64,000 nt of DNA from Oasisia sp. SBJ-2009 (Eukaryota > Annelida > Polychaeta > Sabellida > Siboglinidae). Numbering within the stretch: position 1 is the first letter of the stretch; the number at the start of each line of letters is the position of its first letter. The DNA is taken from contig OZ024865.1 in the NCBI GenBank assembly GCA_964017155.1, positions 12,432,886-12,496,885 on the forward strand. Reading direction: 5' to 3'. Of the stretch, positions 30,231-44,663 are shown piece by piece. A program made the position numbers and the translations under genes. The notes beneath the pieces were generated by a model, which saw only the letters and a list, made by a program, of their open reading frames with translations, was not told the origin of the DNA and did no database searches.

Positions 30231-32640
30231 CAACAATGAAAAAAACTAAAATAGGGATAAACTTTCATAACATAATACTATGCTATTTAAAATATTCAAC
30301 ATTAAACTTATATTCACATAAAATAAACAGAGAAACAGATATAAATGATATGCTCTTTCCTCGCGACAGGTTGGGCTCTCGATAAACCAAATGGCTTCCT
30401 TGTCCATCTGCCATCTAGAGTTAGCTCTCCAGGTGGTAGTCTTGTAAAAAAAATTGTAAACCTTGTTATTTCACCGAAAGCCTCGATACATGTAGGCCCT
30501 ACCCACTCTCGGGCCATCTTCGTGACTAAAAATTCACCTTCAGGCTCTGCAAAAAATTTCGACTTGCGCCAAAAGTGCACCCACGTCGCTAAATATTTGA
30601 AGGATTAATCCTTCAGCCCGGCCGGTTTTCACGACCATTAAATAAAACATGTCTAAATAAACATATATTATTATCGGCCTCCTATAAGCATATGTTAATT
30701 GTTAGATGGAAACATTTGAGACGCGTGTATGACTATGAACCGCGTGATCAAAAGAAACGAATTTCACATAATAATTTACTTGCTAGGACTTGTTTAGCTA
30801 TCACCTGATGTATTATACACGTTGATATTCGCGCGCACGCGTATGTGCGTATATGTAGGCCTACAGTTGAGTGAGTGCATGTTAACATGCGCCGCATATA
30901 CATTTTATGTGAATAAAACATGATATTCTACTGTATTGTTGTCCAGAATTGTAATGTTCTATGTTTGTCACCTACATATAACAACATATTTTTTACCAAC
31001 ATACACCATAGTTACATCATTTTAAAGATAATGATATGAACATCAAAATAAACACAACTTGCAATTTTAGAAAATCAGTACTTTTGAAGATACAACTTAA
31101 AATGTGCAAGCACCCTGAATTGGTGAAATCAGTGGCTGCAGCTTGGGGAACAGGAGCACAAGTCAATTTAACCGGCTGGGGTCTAATGGGTTAAAGGCAA
31201 AACGCAATATATAAATTTTTTCGCGTTTTGAGATAAACTCACTTTTGTGTTTCATGCTCATATGTTTTTTTACATTTCTTAATAACATAACATCAAAGAT
31301 AATGATTGCACATTTTTAATATTTGTTGCATTTTTTTTAACGAAAAATCACATACAATATGTATTTTTTTATGAAAATGTGTTTTTGACAAAGCGCGATA
31401 TATTCAGGTAATTATTTTATAAAATGACACAAACCGACACTATAAGCTACACAAGTTATCATTAAACAGGTTTTTAGAGCGTTCTGTAAAACAAAAAAGA
31501 CATAATGTGTAAAACATTAATTGGTTAAGACAAGTACCTATTAGCGGTAACACAGTATTAATTGACGATAATTTCATAAAGTGAAGCAATGCCTTTCCTG
31601 GAGTAGGTTTCATGGGACGAGGAGTCTTGTAAAATGTATATAATTTGTGTAGCAGGTCAAAAGTAATGCAATAATTTTGCCAAAAAAATTCTAGCCGCAT
31701 AAATTAGTGGTTGCAGCCTTTGTATCGTGTTAACACAACCGACGTCACTGCATGGGTCGGGATCTATATAGTAATTATCCGATATGTGTTTCCTACGGTT
31801 TTTAAGATGGTTTTATGCGTTCTTGTAAGTTATGAATTGTTGATTTTACTAGATGCAACCGTATTACACAATGCGGTCGCTGACTGGATTAGAAGATATA
31901 TCGTATTTTGGGAAAGACACACGTTTTAAAAACAAACACGCTCTTGTGGTTGTGTATATTCCACCTTCTGTATAAGATATATGTTTTATTTTAAAACATA
32001 TTAACACAACTGGCACCAACACAATCAACAGCTAATATGTTCCATGTATTTACTGTTCTTTGTGGAAATTAGAACCTTCTAATATATATCTACTATACAA
32101 TATGCAGCTTTATAAAATTATGCTCCTTTGCTAGTGTAATTTCAATAATTTGTTCTTTGCTGAAATATCTTCAACAGTAAGTCCTCGCTTCGTTCTTGTT
32201 GTACATACGACGTCTTGGCCAGTGAGTGATGAGTGAGACGCGAGGCAACGTATTCAATGGCACTGCAGAAATCTGCTTCAGCGCTGAAGCTCTGGCTCAG
32301 TCCTCCAATAGTAATTAGTTCCGACGACAGTGCTTTCTATTTTATGTAATTATGTCTGTGATGTGCCTTCTAAATAACTAACTCATATAACTGAATTATT
32401 GTGTCCAGGATAGAAAATGTTTTGACGAATAGCATAGAATTTATGACCAAGAATGCGCACAAGAAAACGGGTGTCGTACTGACGGCGGCAAGACTCAAAG
32501 CATCGTTGTTGTGAAAACGTATCCCGTTGAGTAATAACAACATATAGTTCTGAAGAGGTAAATAAAATAGCGCTGCTAAATGTAATGTGAAATAGTAACA
32601 CTTTTATACATAGTCTTCTAGCATATATTAAACGACGACT
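30231..32640. other. divergent intergenic region without recognised gene
   Basis: Mostly AT-rich. A minus-strand ORF at 30314-30580 (88 codons) lies in line with SSRP1 but resembles nothing I know and has no splice link. I see no repeat structure beyond short A/T runs. Confidence 0.4.
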
Positions 32641-33060
32641 GTGATGAAACTATCAATTATGTTTGCGCCATTCGTCGTAACATTTTACGGCATCAGTCCG
32701 CGACGCGGATGAATACATGCCGACGAATTACTGCGCGGCAGTACGATTTCATTGATCGGAGTAGTACTCAGAGAGATGGATGGGCGCCGTTGACTATCAG
32801 CGGAATGTCTACATTTCGTTGAAATTCCGTCTCCGCCACACATTGAACGTGGAGTTTACTTGGATGTAGCACCGTTTGGTGCAGAGGACGTATAGTTGAC
32901 ATGCGGAGACGGTGGCCCTTTGGGGCCATTTTGGCGGTTTTAGCCGGCTTTGGTGAGTACCGACATTCGAGAGTAGTCTGCCGCGGACGAGGTCCGACAG
33001 CCGACGGCAGCTGACGGTCGTCGGAGACGTCAGGTTCGGCTGTTAGGTCTAGTCGCGGCG
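32641..33060 (+). promoter_or_regulatory. probable TMEM132-family promoter, CpG-rich
   Basis: CpG frequency rises sharply around the proposed first coding exon (32901), with many CG steps at 32690-32760 and 32980-33065. No TATA box is evident. Read as a CpG-island promoter by composition only. Confidence 0.45.
32901..32952 (+). CDS. TMEM132-family exon 1, signal peptide
   Basis: [17 protein letters not shown]: basic N-terminus followed by a hydrophobic core, a typical signal peptide. Donor TTTG|GTGAGT leaves 1 nt, which is exactly what exon 2 needs. It is 8.7 kb upstream of exon 2, so a different first exon remains possible. Confidence 0.65.
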
Positions 33061-36000
33061 ATATATCTTTGTTCAGACACGAATGGCTGCATTAATTTTG
33101 TCCAAACGTAAACAACAGTGTTATATGTGCCTTAGCATCGATAGTCGCGGAAATTAAAAGCTAGTTGAAACGGGAGTTTGCGTGCATGTTCAGTTACTAT
33201 TCGACTCCGGGATATTGTGTTGCAATCACTCTCTGATTCATTCACTGATCAATTCAGACTCCAGCCTCCAGTTCAGTCAAGCCTCATTTACAGTCATGGA
33301 AATTACTGTATCGGGGGTTTCGTTGGTTTTCCCATGGCATTGCATTTGGTAGTTTACTGTGAGCGTTTTGTTTTGGCACCTTTTGCGTGTATACAATCTT
33401 TGATACCGTTCTTCATAGTGATGGGCCAGGCATAACAAATAAATGTGTTACTATTTTAAGTGTTTAGTCTTAATTTTTAGAAAATGGATGTGATTAGCGT
33501 GGCATGCCAGTTAATAATTTAAAGGCAAATCCAAATCCCAAGGCTCAAATGAACGTAATGAGTGAATAATGTTATAATTATGTATATCCCCAATGTAGGC
33601 TGGGTGTGAAGGGTATGTATGCAACCTCACTTAAATAAGGTCCCAGTTTGAGGGAACACTCCTACTTGAAAAAATACCATTCGGTGGGGGGAGGGGGGGG
33701 GAGGCACTTGGAAGTTAGGGAGTCTCATGAAAGGGTAGTGAAGTTGAAAGTATCAGGGGGTTTGGATGGATATAGTTTGTGCTTTTTCTGGGTAAAAAGG
33801 TTCAGTTGTAAAATTCATTTTGCCTCTTTGGCAAAGCCTTAATCAACCAAAAAATGTGATACCGCTGTACTAGATATTTCTGTAAGTGCCAAATGATACA
33901 TAATTGACCACAAACAAGCTTTTGTAATTATTATTAAGAAATAAACAAACTGTTGATGCCACAAAGTCTTTTGTAATAGACTTGTGGCTGGCAACAAACA
34001 TGGCTCCATATTCACGGAGATGACTGACAGGTATTTTGGTTAGGTTTGTGTTTTTTCATCCAACCCGTGACAACGTTGATGTCTAGATATTGTCAACATG
34101 GCACCAGCCTGCGCCAGGGCACAGCAATTCCAGTAATGATGCGAGTCTGCGATTATCAGTAAATATCCAGAATGTACACACATTGTATGTTCCTGTGTAC
34201 ACAACTGCCTGTGCTTCCTGTGGGGAGAGAGATGGCCCCAGACCACAGAGTTAGATGCCCCAGACAGATAGCCAGAGGGAAGTGCAAGCAGGGAGACAGG
34301 CAGGCAGCTGTCTCTGAAGTGCCACCCACTGCATCATAATAAACACTGGGTCAAATGTCAGCCCTGTTAAATGGTACCTAATTGCAGTATGCAGTGTGGG
34401 ATGAGATACTGATTAATATTTGTAAATACTAAACATAGTTTCATCATACCTAGTCTGATATCTATGCCAGGGAAGTTGATGTTCTAGGCAACAGTTTATC
34501 TGTGACCAACTACAAACTCACAAACACCAGAAAAGGACAGGTTGGGCAATAATAATAATAATCTACAATATAGCAAAATTATATATTATATATATTATTA
34601 TTATATATATATATATATTATATATATATATATATATATTACTATGTTTTTGTAACATTTATAGCTGTTACAGTACGGTTATATACTGTTGTATTTTATA
34701 ATATAATATCATAAAATACTATGCATATTATGCTCTATTCATAATAATATATGTCAGTTCCAACACAAATAAAACATGGTTTTCATTTTTTAAATGGGCA
34801 CTTATATTTCACATTTTACATTTCGGTACCATTCTGGAACGAAAGACAAAATAAATGTCTCAGCCACTTTGCCCACTTAGCTGGTGGGTTGTAATAGTGT
34901 AATTAAGCCACACTGAGCACTCTATTGCAGCATGCCAGACAGGCAAAGTAGACTCAGGTACAATAGGCTCAGACTGTTTTTCACACCTGCACTAGTGGCT
35001 ACTGTTTCCATTCAGTAGTGTTCATGCAGCCACTAAGGCTGCCTAAGCTTATGAAAGGATAGTTGTAAAACAGGTCCTGTGCTGGCATAATCCAAATTTA
35101 GTATTAACAATATCGATTTATCTGGCGCAAGTTGAAATAATTTACATGAGCTCCATCCATTGATTTTGAATTGCAAAATAGAGTACTACAAATGGGAATA
35201 GTATGACAGAGAATACTGCATCCATGGACAGTGTAAGCTAATAATGTGTCGCAGTCAATAGATTACTTTAAATACATTGAAGTAAAATTTATAAACATGT
35301 TTTGATACGGTCCCTCTGCGCCAACAACTGGATCAGGCAAAATTGCAAAATGCTAGTTCTTATGGGGTCAGAGGTGAGGGAGTATTACCTCACACTAGGA
35401 TGCTGTTTGATGTACTAGTAATGTCATAGGCTGGTGGAGTATAAACACTGCTCCACAGATGGGCTTTATGATGCTTTTACAGGCCCTAGTTTCCCATGAG
35501 TATCACTATGTCTGAGTCAGTTCTGGGTTGTACAGACAGATGGCCCCATTGATTTCCTTGATAGAATGCCAGACTGATACAGATAAAGCTGTGACATTTA
35601 CTGATTAGTGTCCTACATTGCTGTTAACATAATTATTATGCACATTGGTCGTTTTTAATAATAATAACATAAAGGTCAGTTCTTTTGTGCAGAACATACC
35701 GTTTTTTGGGGAAAGTCTACTCAGCTCAGAACATCAGCAGGACAAAGGCACGTTAATTTTGAACTGTTTTAATTTATTGATGTATATTATATGCAGTTGT
35801 AATGTCGAATCGTGTTTTGTTAATTTGAAATATGATAAACAAATGAAAGAACTGCCAATTTTTTTTCTAACAAAGGTAAATATTCAGTTGCAAAAGTGAC
35901 CTTTAATATTTGATTAATACAACTACTCGTAAGTTAGTTTGAATTATCCTAGTCAGATATTTTTAGAACACAGAACACAGCACAGGACAGATTTAAGCAC

Positions 36001-37484
36001 CAATGAACTGGAATTGTGATAACTAGTTTTACAAATGAATTTAGACACAATGTTAAACTACATTTAACTGACTCGCAAATATCCAAGTTTTTCGAGAAGT
36101 AAAATGTGGTTGTTCCTGGTGGAATCTGTTTATTGACGCTTTTGTGTGGAAAATTGCAGCGACAAATAAAACTTGTCTCATCCACAGGCTGCCTGAATTG
36201 TAATGTGTCAACTGTCAACATGTCTGAAGTGACCGTGTCAACAGATAACTTATCTTTGGTGTTAGCTTGATAGCTGACCAGAGTGTCCACTCTAGGAGAA
36301 GACCAGGAAGTGGTGTCATTCGTGTCAATAACAGAACTACTTTCACTGACTCGATACAGCAAGGAGGGGGCAGTTGTGGGTGTGTTTCAGTGGGAGTGGG
36401 TTGGGGTCACCACAGGGGGCACACAGTGTAGTGGGGGGGGGGGGGGGGGCAGTACTGTAACTTAGTGATGAGACCATTGCACTCTCATTGATTCAGTCAA
36501 GAAACCCCAAGCAGGTTTAAGTCAGGTGTTGTCATGTTGAAACCTACTTGGGCAAGTTTGTCGTTGCTGCAGTTTACGGGCTGTATCAATGACTACATGG
36601 CTATAGACAGTGATGGATATTTGTGTATGAATAGTTTGCACTTAATTGCAGTATGGATGGATGCTTCCAATAGAAGTTGAGATGGTGTTCGATTGAACCA
36701 GCCCTGCTAGGGAGTAAAGTGTAAAGCGCTTCGAGCAATCCTAAGGACTGTGCATGTACAATATTGCCCAGTGCTGTGGTCAGATACAGCCAGTAGTAAA
36801 TAACTCCCATGCCAAGGGTCAGTGCATAATGGATTTATATCTCTCCAGTATCTACCCTGGCACCAGGAAGACATGACCCAGTAATCCCAAGGAGAGACAA
36901 GTGTGGAGGGAAGCGTCTCCCTGAGATAGATGGCTGGGAGTGCACGGGCTAAGCTAGGTGTCTGACAGGAGGATATGAGTCAGGTCTGGGAGAGATTGAA
37001 TACTTAGGGTAGCACCACAGAGTATCTATGGGTAGCTGAGACAGTATTACACACAGATCTACACGTCTGGTGGTTTTTCCAAGTCTGTTCAGATGGTTCT
37101 CTGTAGATGTGTGCAGTGCAAAACAGTTTCTAACTACATATATCTAGTTGAATAATTAAATCTACTTTCAAGAGCAGCATAATGTAGGACTTCCTGAATG
37201 ACTAAAATGCTGTAGTGAGAAGGATCGAATATTATAATATGTATACGAGTGTAGGCCCTATATATTTTTGGCAAAATGTTTAGGGTGTATAAAAATATAG
37301 TGTCTGAACACATTAAATTTATTAGTCTCTTCAGATTACTTTCCTGTGATCTTTCATCAGGTGATATTTTCACAAAAAAACCAAAATCATTATTATATAC
37401 GTCAACATACTTTACATGCAAAAAAGTAACAATTTATGGTGCATTCAATTAACTTCAGTTCATCAATTTTTTTCCGTTTTAATG

Positions 37485-37545
<61 letters not shown>

Positions 37546-37555
37546 CTGTGCAGTG

Positions 37556-37628
<73 letters not shown>

Positions 37629-37670
37629 TATATATATATACATACTGTGCAGTGTATATATAATATATAT

Positions 37671-37707
<37 letters not shown>

Positions 37708-37721
37708 CATACTGTGCAGTG

Positions 37722-37768
<47 letters not shown>

Positions 37769-40700
37769 TATTGTTTTTTACAAAGACAACCTTCTACAGA
37801 AATGTTATTAAAATCAGCTTACATGTCACCACAACATGTGCCTGCCTTGCAATTTATGACTGATCATCGTGGAACATTTGAGATTCTGTTTTGACCGTAA
37901 CTGGGCCTCCCGTAGGCCGTGGCACATCTGTAGCCAGTCTCTGTCATGTTGGAGATGCTCAGCTTCCAGTGGCGTCATATATAAGCACATTATCATATCA
38001 CAAAGTGGCCCATGGAGGAGCTGTGGGCTGCGTCTAAATGAGATCAGTTTTCCTAGAGAGAGCACTCCGCTCCATGCGTGGCAGGGCCAAGTAAGCAGGC
38101 TGGCACTGCCGGCCGGATCAATAACTGGCGGTGCGCACTAAAAATAACACCGAGCGGGATTATCTCCCTCCAGCACTGGCTTCCCAGCAGCTTCACCGGG
38201 CTGAGTATTCACTCACTGGTCTGTCCTGAATCTGTCGGGACCTGGCTCAAGGATTGGGTCAGGCTCTGGTCATGGTCAGACCGGCTCAAACGTTGGGTGA
38301 AAGACTGGCCCTACAGTGGCTCAAATACTAGCTAAGACTGCACATGGTCTCTACAGTGGCTCAAATACTAGCTAAGACTGCACATGGTCTCTACAGTGGC
38401 TCAAATACTAGCTAAGACTGCACATGGTCTCTACAGTGGCTCAAATACTAGCTAAGACTGCACATGGTCTCTACAGTGGCTCAAATACTAGGCTAGCTAA
38501 GGCTGGCCTCCACAGTTGCTCATATACACTGTACTAGCTAATAATGTGGTCTCTACAGTGGCTCAAATACTAACTAATAATGTGGTCTCTACAGTGGCTC
38601 AAATACTAGCTAATACTGTGGTATCTACAGTGGCTCAAATACTAGCTATAACTGTGGTCTCTACAGTAGCTCAAATACCAGCTACGACTGTGGTCTCTAC
38701 AGTGGCTCAAATACTAGCTAAGCCTAAGACTGTGGTCTTTATAGTGTCTCAAATACTAGCTAAGGCTGTGGTCTCTACAGTGGCTCAAATACCAGCTAAG
38801 ACTGGTCTCTACAGTAGCTCAAATACTAGCTAAGACTGTGGTCTCTACAGTAGCTCAAATACAAGCTAATACTGTGGTCTGGTTTGAACAGTGGCTCAAA
38901 GTCTAGACAGTGGCTCAAACAATGGCTCATGCAATGCGGTGGATGTTGGCTCAAATACTGGCTCAGACTGGTTTGATTGTGGCTCAAATACTGACTCAGG
39001 ATGTGGGCTGGACAGCGGCTTGTGTATTGGATCAGACTGTTATCTATATAGTGGCTCAAATACTTATTCACACTGTGACCAGGAAATTGGCTTAAAAATG
39101 GCTTTAACAGTTGGAAATTAATTAAAAATTGCTGTGTTAAGGAAATTGTCTCAAATATTGGCTCAAGCTGTGGTCTGGACAGTAAGTGGCTCAAATATAG
39201 ATGCAGCATGGTCTAGAAAGTGGATCTATACTGAGTCCATACAGTAATCAGGATTGGATTTTTTTTAAATGCTAGGCAATTGCACTATTCTGGCTTGGTC
39301 AGATTTAGCTGACAGAAACTGGTACTTTGGTGGTGTATTTCACAAAACAACAGTTCCCATGGAGTCAGGCATGCTGCATTTTTGACTCAATTATTAAATT
39401 TGGGCACAGCAATTGTAAATGTAAAGATTCCTACTGAACATCAGTAGGGAAACCATTTCACTGCTCAGCTTGTTTGATATAAAACAGAGATGGTTTGATG
39501 CAAAACAGAGATGTAGAAGATTATTGGCATACCTAAGAAACATCTAGGCTTTGATCTCCAGATGAAGAAATGAGCAGGTTTTGTCATATTTTTAGTGCGT
39601 TCACAGATGTCAATGTTACGTCACAGGAAACAAGTGGGCAATAACTATTTTGGAGAAAAGGATGTTGGCTAAATGTTTAATAGCTTTGATGTGGCCTAAC
39701 TCCAGAAAGAACCTGGCACCAGTTAGTTTCAAGAGATGAAGTCAGCACCCAGCGCCCAGACTCACATACATTTGTTGACTCTATGTTTTATAAGCCCGGT
39801 TCTGTTTGTGATCAAGGCATTCAGAAAGGTTTTATGGCGCAACTCCTGGGAATTTTATGTGATCTGGCAGTATTTATGCTGCGATATGAAAGCCAGATGT
39901 GCTTCGGCATTAAATTCTCCAGTTGTGTATGTGTGATGTCAGACTAAGTTATACATCAACACTTAAAGATCTTTTCTGAGAATCTAGGTCAGTTATCACT
40001 TTGATGGTAGGGTGTGTGGATGGTAGGGTGTGTGGATGGTAGGGTGTGTGGATGGTAGGGTGTGTGGATGGTAGGGTGTGTGGATGGTAGGGTGTGTGGA
40101 TGGTAGGGTGTGTGGATGGTAGGGTGTGTGGATGGTAGGGTGTGTGGATGGTAGGGTGTGTGGATGGTAGGGTGTGTGGATGGTAGGGTGTGTGGATGGT
40201 AGGGTGTGTGGATGGTAGGGTGTGTGGATGGTAGGGTGTGTGGGGTCAGTCCAGTACATTGTACCTGCAGGGCCCTCCTATTTACCCCCATGCTATATAG
40301 TAATATACATAATATAGTATATTCCCTCTAAACAAGTGTTCAATTTTTGTGTGAATTCTTGGATTTTCCCAACTATTGTTCTACATTAATAAGTAGTGAA
40401 ATTATACATATACCATAATTGAAATACCATTAACCATTACTAATGAAGTTGAGCAATATTTACTGAGTTTAACTTGAAATATATTTTATTAAGTGCATTA
40501 CATAGTTTCCTGAGAACTACATTTACTGAGTTACAAAAGTAAGTGAGTAGTTTGTATCTAAAACAATTTTTTTTACTATCATGCATATTTTTAATGTTGT
40601 TTTCCAAACGTGTTAGAGCATATTCATTCTTGTGATGTGTACTGAATCTACTTTCTATGCAGTCAACTTAAATAAAAAAGTACTTATACTTGAATATAAT

Positions 40701-42606
40701 TAATACTAATTTCCAGAACTTGTGACAATTAACACGAAATAAGGTGACTCAGTCACTGCCTTCTCTGGATGATTGAGGACGCCTCAGAAATTGTCTTGGA
40801 GAAATGTCCTCCTTTCCTTTCCAAGGGGAAACTGGCATGCTACCAGAGAACACTTACATGCAGTACTGGTTTGTTAATTAAAGTTCAGTGTGATTTAACT
40901 CCCTAATTTAATTTACTAATCTAATCAAACTTGCAGTTTCTTTTACCAGTCTAACTAATCTTACGCCCTGATTGAATTTACCCAACTAAGTGGTGGGTAA
41001 GAGTAATTTAGCAGTCTGAACTAATTGGAAATTACACAGCCCTACTTGATTTGCCTACAACAAGGGTGGGTGTGTGGGGTACTCAGTTTAACCCTGGCAC
41101 CGGAGTCTTTAGAAGGGGGTCCAGTTACCCTACTTTGGTTAGATTCCAAGTGCTTGTTCTTCTGAGGTCAGACTGCATTAGACATGTTACTTCTGCAGGG
41201 CTGACCTACATTACATGTCTGTGGGGACAGACCACAGTTAGTGCACTTAGCATTCTCCACTAGTACCTATTGCTATAATTTGCCTACTGACTTCATTGCT
41301 TTAATGTTATAGAACTGTCAGATCTTTGTTGTTCATCTTGTAAGGGTGATCTTGTAGGACTTCACAGGATCATGACGTAAAATTTATGACATTTTATTTT
41401 AGCAATAGAATTGATAGAATAACCCCTGACCCCAGACTGGTCTATGTTAGCAGTGTAAATAAAAGTTTATTTTAAACTATAAAATAAATATGTCAAATAC
41501 ACTTTGCAAAAGTCTTTAAAACATCAATGATCGTCATTGCTTTTTAATCCAGTGCAATCACTTCCATTAATAAAATGATACAAAGTCAAAATATAAACTG
41601 ACGACATTTGTGATCAAGTAACCTAAATTGAACTATTCATTCCTAATCTCAATGGTCTGGTCATTTCAGGTGTGGCAATCCGACTGGACATGTCGTTTGA
41701 CCACAGTGACGCCGGCTACTTCCTCAAGCCCCTGTTCCGGGGCAAGGACGTGTTCAGTCTGAACATGCAGGAGAAACATTTTGTAGTGACCAATCCAGTC
41801 GGTCCAGTGACGGTCGAGGCCAGCTACGGTCCATTCACCGTCCGACAACAGGTCCCGGCCTCGTTGCTACGCTCCAGCCTCGGCAACCAGAGCCAGTTGC
41901 TAGGCAACATGTTGCTTGGCAACCTCGACGTGACCGCGCACGTGGTTGCTAGGACACTGGTCCGCGACCGACCAATCCTCCACGTGCTGTTCCACGCGAC
42001 GCCGATCTCGTTCGAGAAGGTCAGCCCAAGGTCACCGAACAAGATCCGCGACCCGGAGAATGTCGGCAACAACAGCGCCACCCAGTGGTGCATGCAGATG
42101 CACGTCGTGAAGTCGTCGTCGGAAGAGTTGGCGTCCACTTGCATTCTGGGAGGAAGCGAGAACGTGTGTCTCGCCGACGTTCCGCTTCCCACTGCATGGT
42201 GGGATAGCGACCGGAAGGTTCAGAGTGTCAACGTGTATTACTCGGCCTACCAAGCTGACAAACATGCCCAGTGCTCAGACACTGCCCTGTCACGTGGTTC
42301 AGTGGACAGGGTTCGCAGGTTCGTTGCCACGGTTACGTTGACCCACGGTCAGGTGACCTATCAGGAACTGAAGGAAGACCATCACATACTGGTGTATGTG
42401 CCACAGAAGAGCTTCTACCCGGGGTCAAAGTTCAGGGTTCCGATTAAACTTCAGGCGGAGTCCGATCTGAAGGTGTTTGCCGTCAGGTGAGTTGTCTATG
42501 TTTGTGTATTGTTTTATTTATATATATATATATTTATATTATATTATATATATATATACACACACACATAATATATACATAATATATAATATATAATTTT
42601 ATTATA

Positions 42607-42653
<47 letters not shown>

Positions 42654-44608
42654 TATTTATAACAGGGATACATTTTTGTAGTGACAAATGTTTTGGTAGA
42701 CACATGCAAGCCAGTTGAGCTATGTGATTATGGCCTAAAATAAAGTTCAGACACATGTGACACCCATTTTGAAAGTGTAACTGACATTATATATTATTTT
42801 GGAAGACCTTTTTAACCCATTAAATGTTATTTCAACCCATCGACAATGGGATTTACCTGTTCAAATGACGGTTGCCTTTGGTTAGATGGTCTCTACATAA
42901 TGCAGTCACTCAAGATTTATGACACATTTTGTTTTTCTTGGGCTGTTTTATTATAAGACTTTATAAGACTTGGGTTTATAAAAGGGGTATCTGTGGAAAA
43001 CACTATGTCCCTTGCAACCTCCCAAGTCCACCAAGTCACCCTGTTATTGTATCAGCATGTCGCCCCAGCTGTCACCTTGCTAGGAGGGTGCACTTAAGTT
43101 CCTGTGACTAAAGGTGAAAGGTCAGCTCTTTGTGGCTGATCCAACTAGTAGAGCAATACTGATGTGTGAAGTACTTGTGCAGACCAAACAATCCACCCTT
43201 TGAATAATACTTTCATCTCAGCAATGCAGCTACCTTCTAAATAAGGTCAGCTTAAGTTAGTTCCAGATTTGTTCCATGTGCAGTGTAGTGGTGATATGGT
43301 CACCCTGCTAATAAGGTCGCTTTTGTCCAATCCAAAGGGTGACCTTAATATGGAGGTATTACTGTTGGTGGTGGAGCTGAGCTCCATCACTTTGTACATT
43401 TTCAAACCTGATAAAATATAACTCACTGCACATGTTTACATTGAAATGTCTTTAAAATAGACATTTCAAGGGGTGGTCCAAAGGGGGACAATTGTGTAAA
43501 CAAACATTGGGTTCCCCACCCTCTATTCCTGGTGCCACATTCTTCCTGAATGGCCTTCACTGGTAGTAACTCAGTAAGTGAATTGTGTGGTTTACCCATA
43601 GATATCTGTGGGTTTACCCCAGCTGCTGATAAGAGTTTGTCTGTGGCCAAACACCAGATCAGATAACTCCATTAACATGGAGACGTTGTGGTGCTACAGG
43701 GCATAAGTACTTTGTATCAGAAGCAACATTTGAATATGTTTTCTTTTTAAACTAATTATAACTGCTGGTAATTTGTGAATGTGACAACACTTAAAATCCA
43801 GGCCCTGCAGTTAGTCCCTACTTGCCCCCTGAAAGGATTATGTGGGAGATTAAGCTAGCCAAAGGTTAGGTGCCCTCTACATCTGATAATCCACTGGAGG
43901 CATTAGTGTAAATCTTCACATAAGTAGTTGCTTGGCCAGGCCAGGCCAGGGGCTTTCCTGGAGTGTTCTGAGAATATACAGATGGTATCTGTCCTTATTT
44001 CAACCTAGGGAGTAAGGTAGAGTTGATAGGTGCATCTAGATTTACAGATATCACATGACTGCCACTCTGACTTGGAAATTATTGAATTATTTCACTATGA
44101 TATCTTTATTCTGAATGGGTGTGATATAGGAATCATTACAGCTAATGTCCTTTCAAGAAAGGTATTAAGTTATTTCAGTGTTATCTTTGTGCTTGAGTAA
44201 TCTGATAGAAGGCTGTACCGTGAAAGGTATAATTATTTATATTTATATGTGCAGTTCATTCATATGGCTATAAATATAATTACTACTACTTCTAGATTGA
44301 CTTGCTCCTGGCGTGTTACAGCTATTTTTAGCATTACTATTAATTGATTGAGCTCATTGTTATATACCTGGACATTTGGTATGAAGGGGCTATTACAGTA
44401 TTTTTTAAATCTTAAATAAAACATATTTTTATAGGATTTACAGTGAAGGCACCACTGGTTTTGCCATATGTTATTAGTTTCACAAAACAAGTTGGCCACA
44501 TAATAATATTATTAATGTCACCTGGCTTAGCAAGACAGGTTGGCCTGTCTTAAATACATTTTCATTATAAACACTTTGAAGTAGAATATAATATATATTT
44601 TTTAAATA

Positions 44609-44663
<55 letters not shown>

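Noticed and set aside
35949..36362. 137-codon minus-strand ORF
   Set aside because: Not recognised; opposite to the TMEM132 gene and without splice or promoter support.
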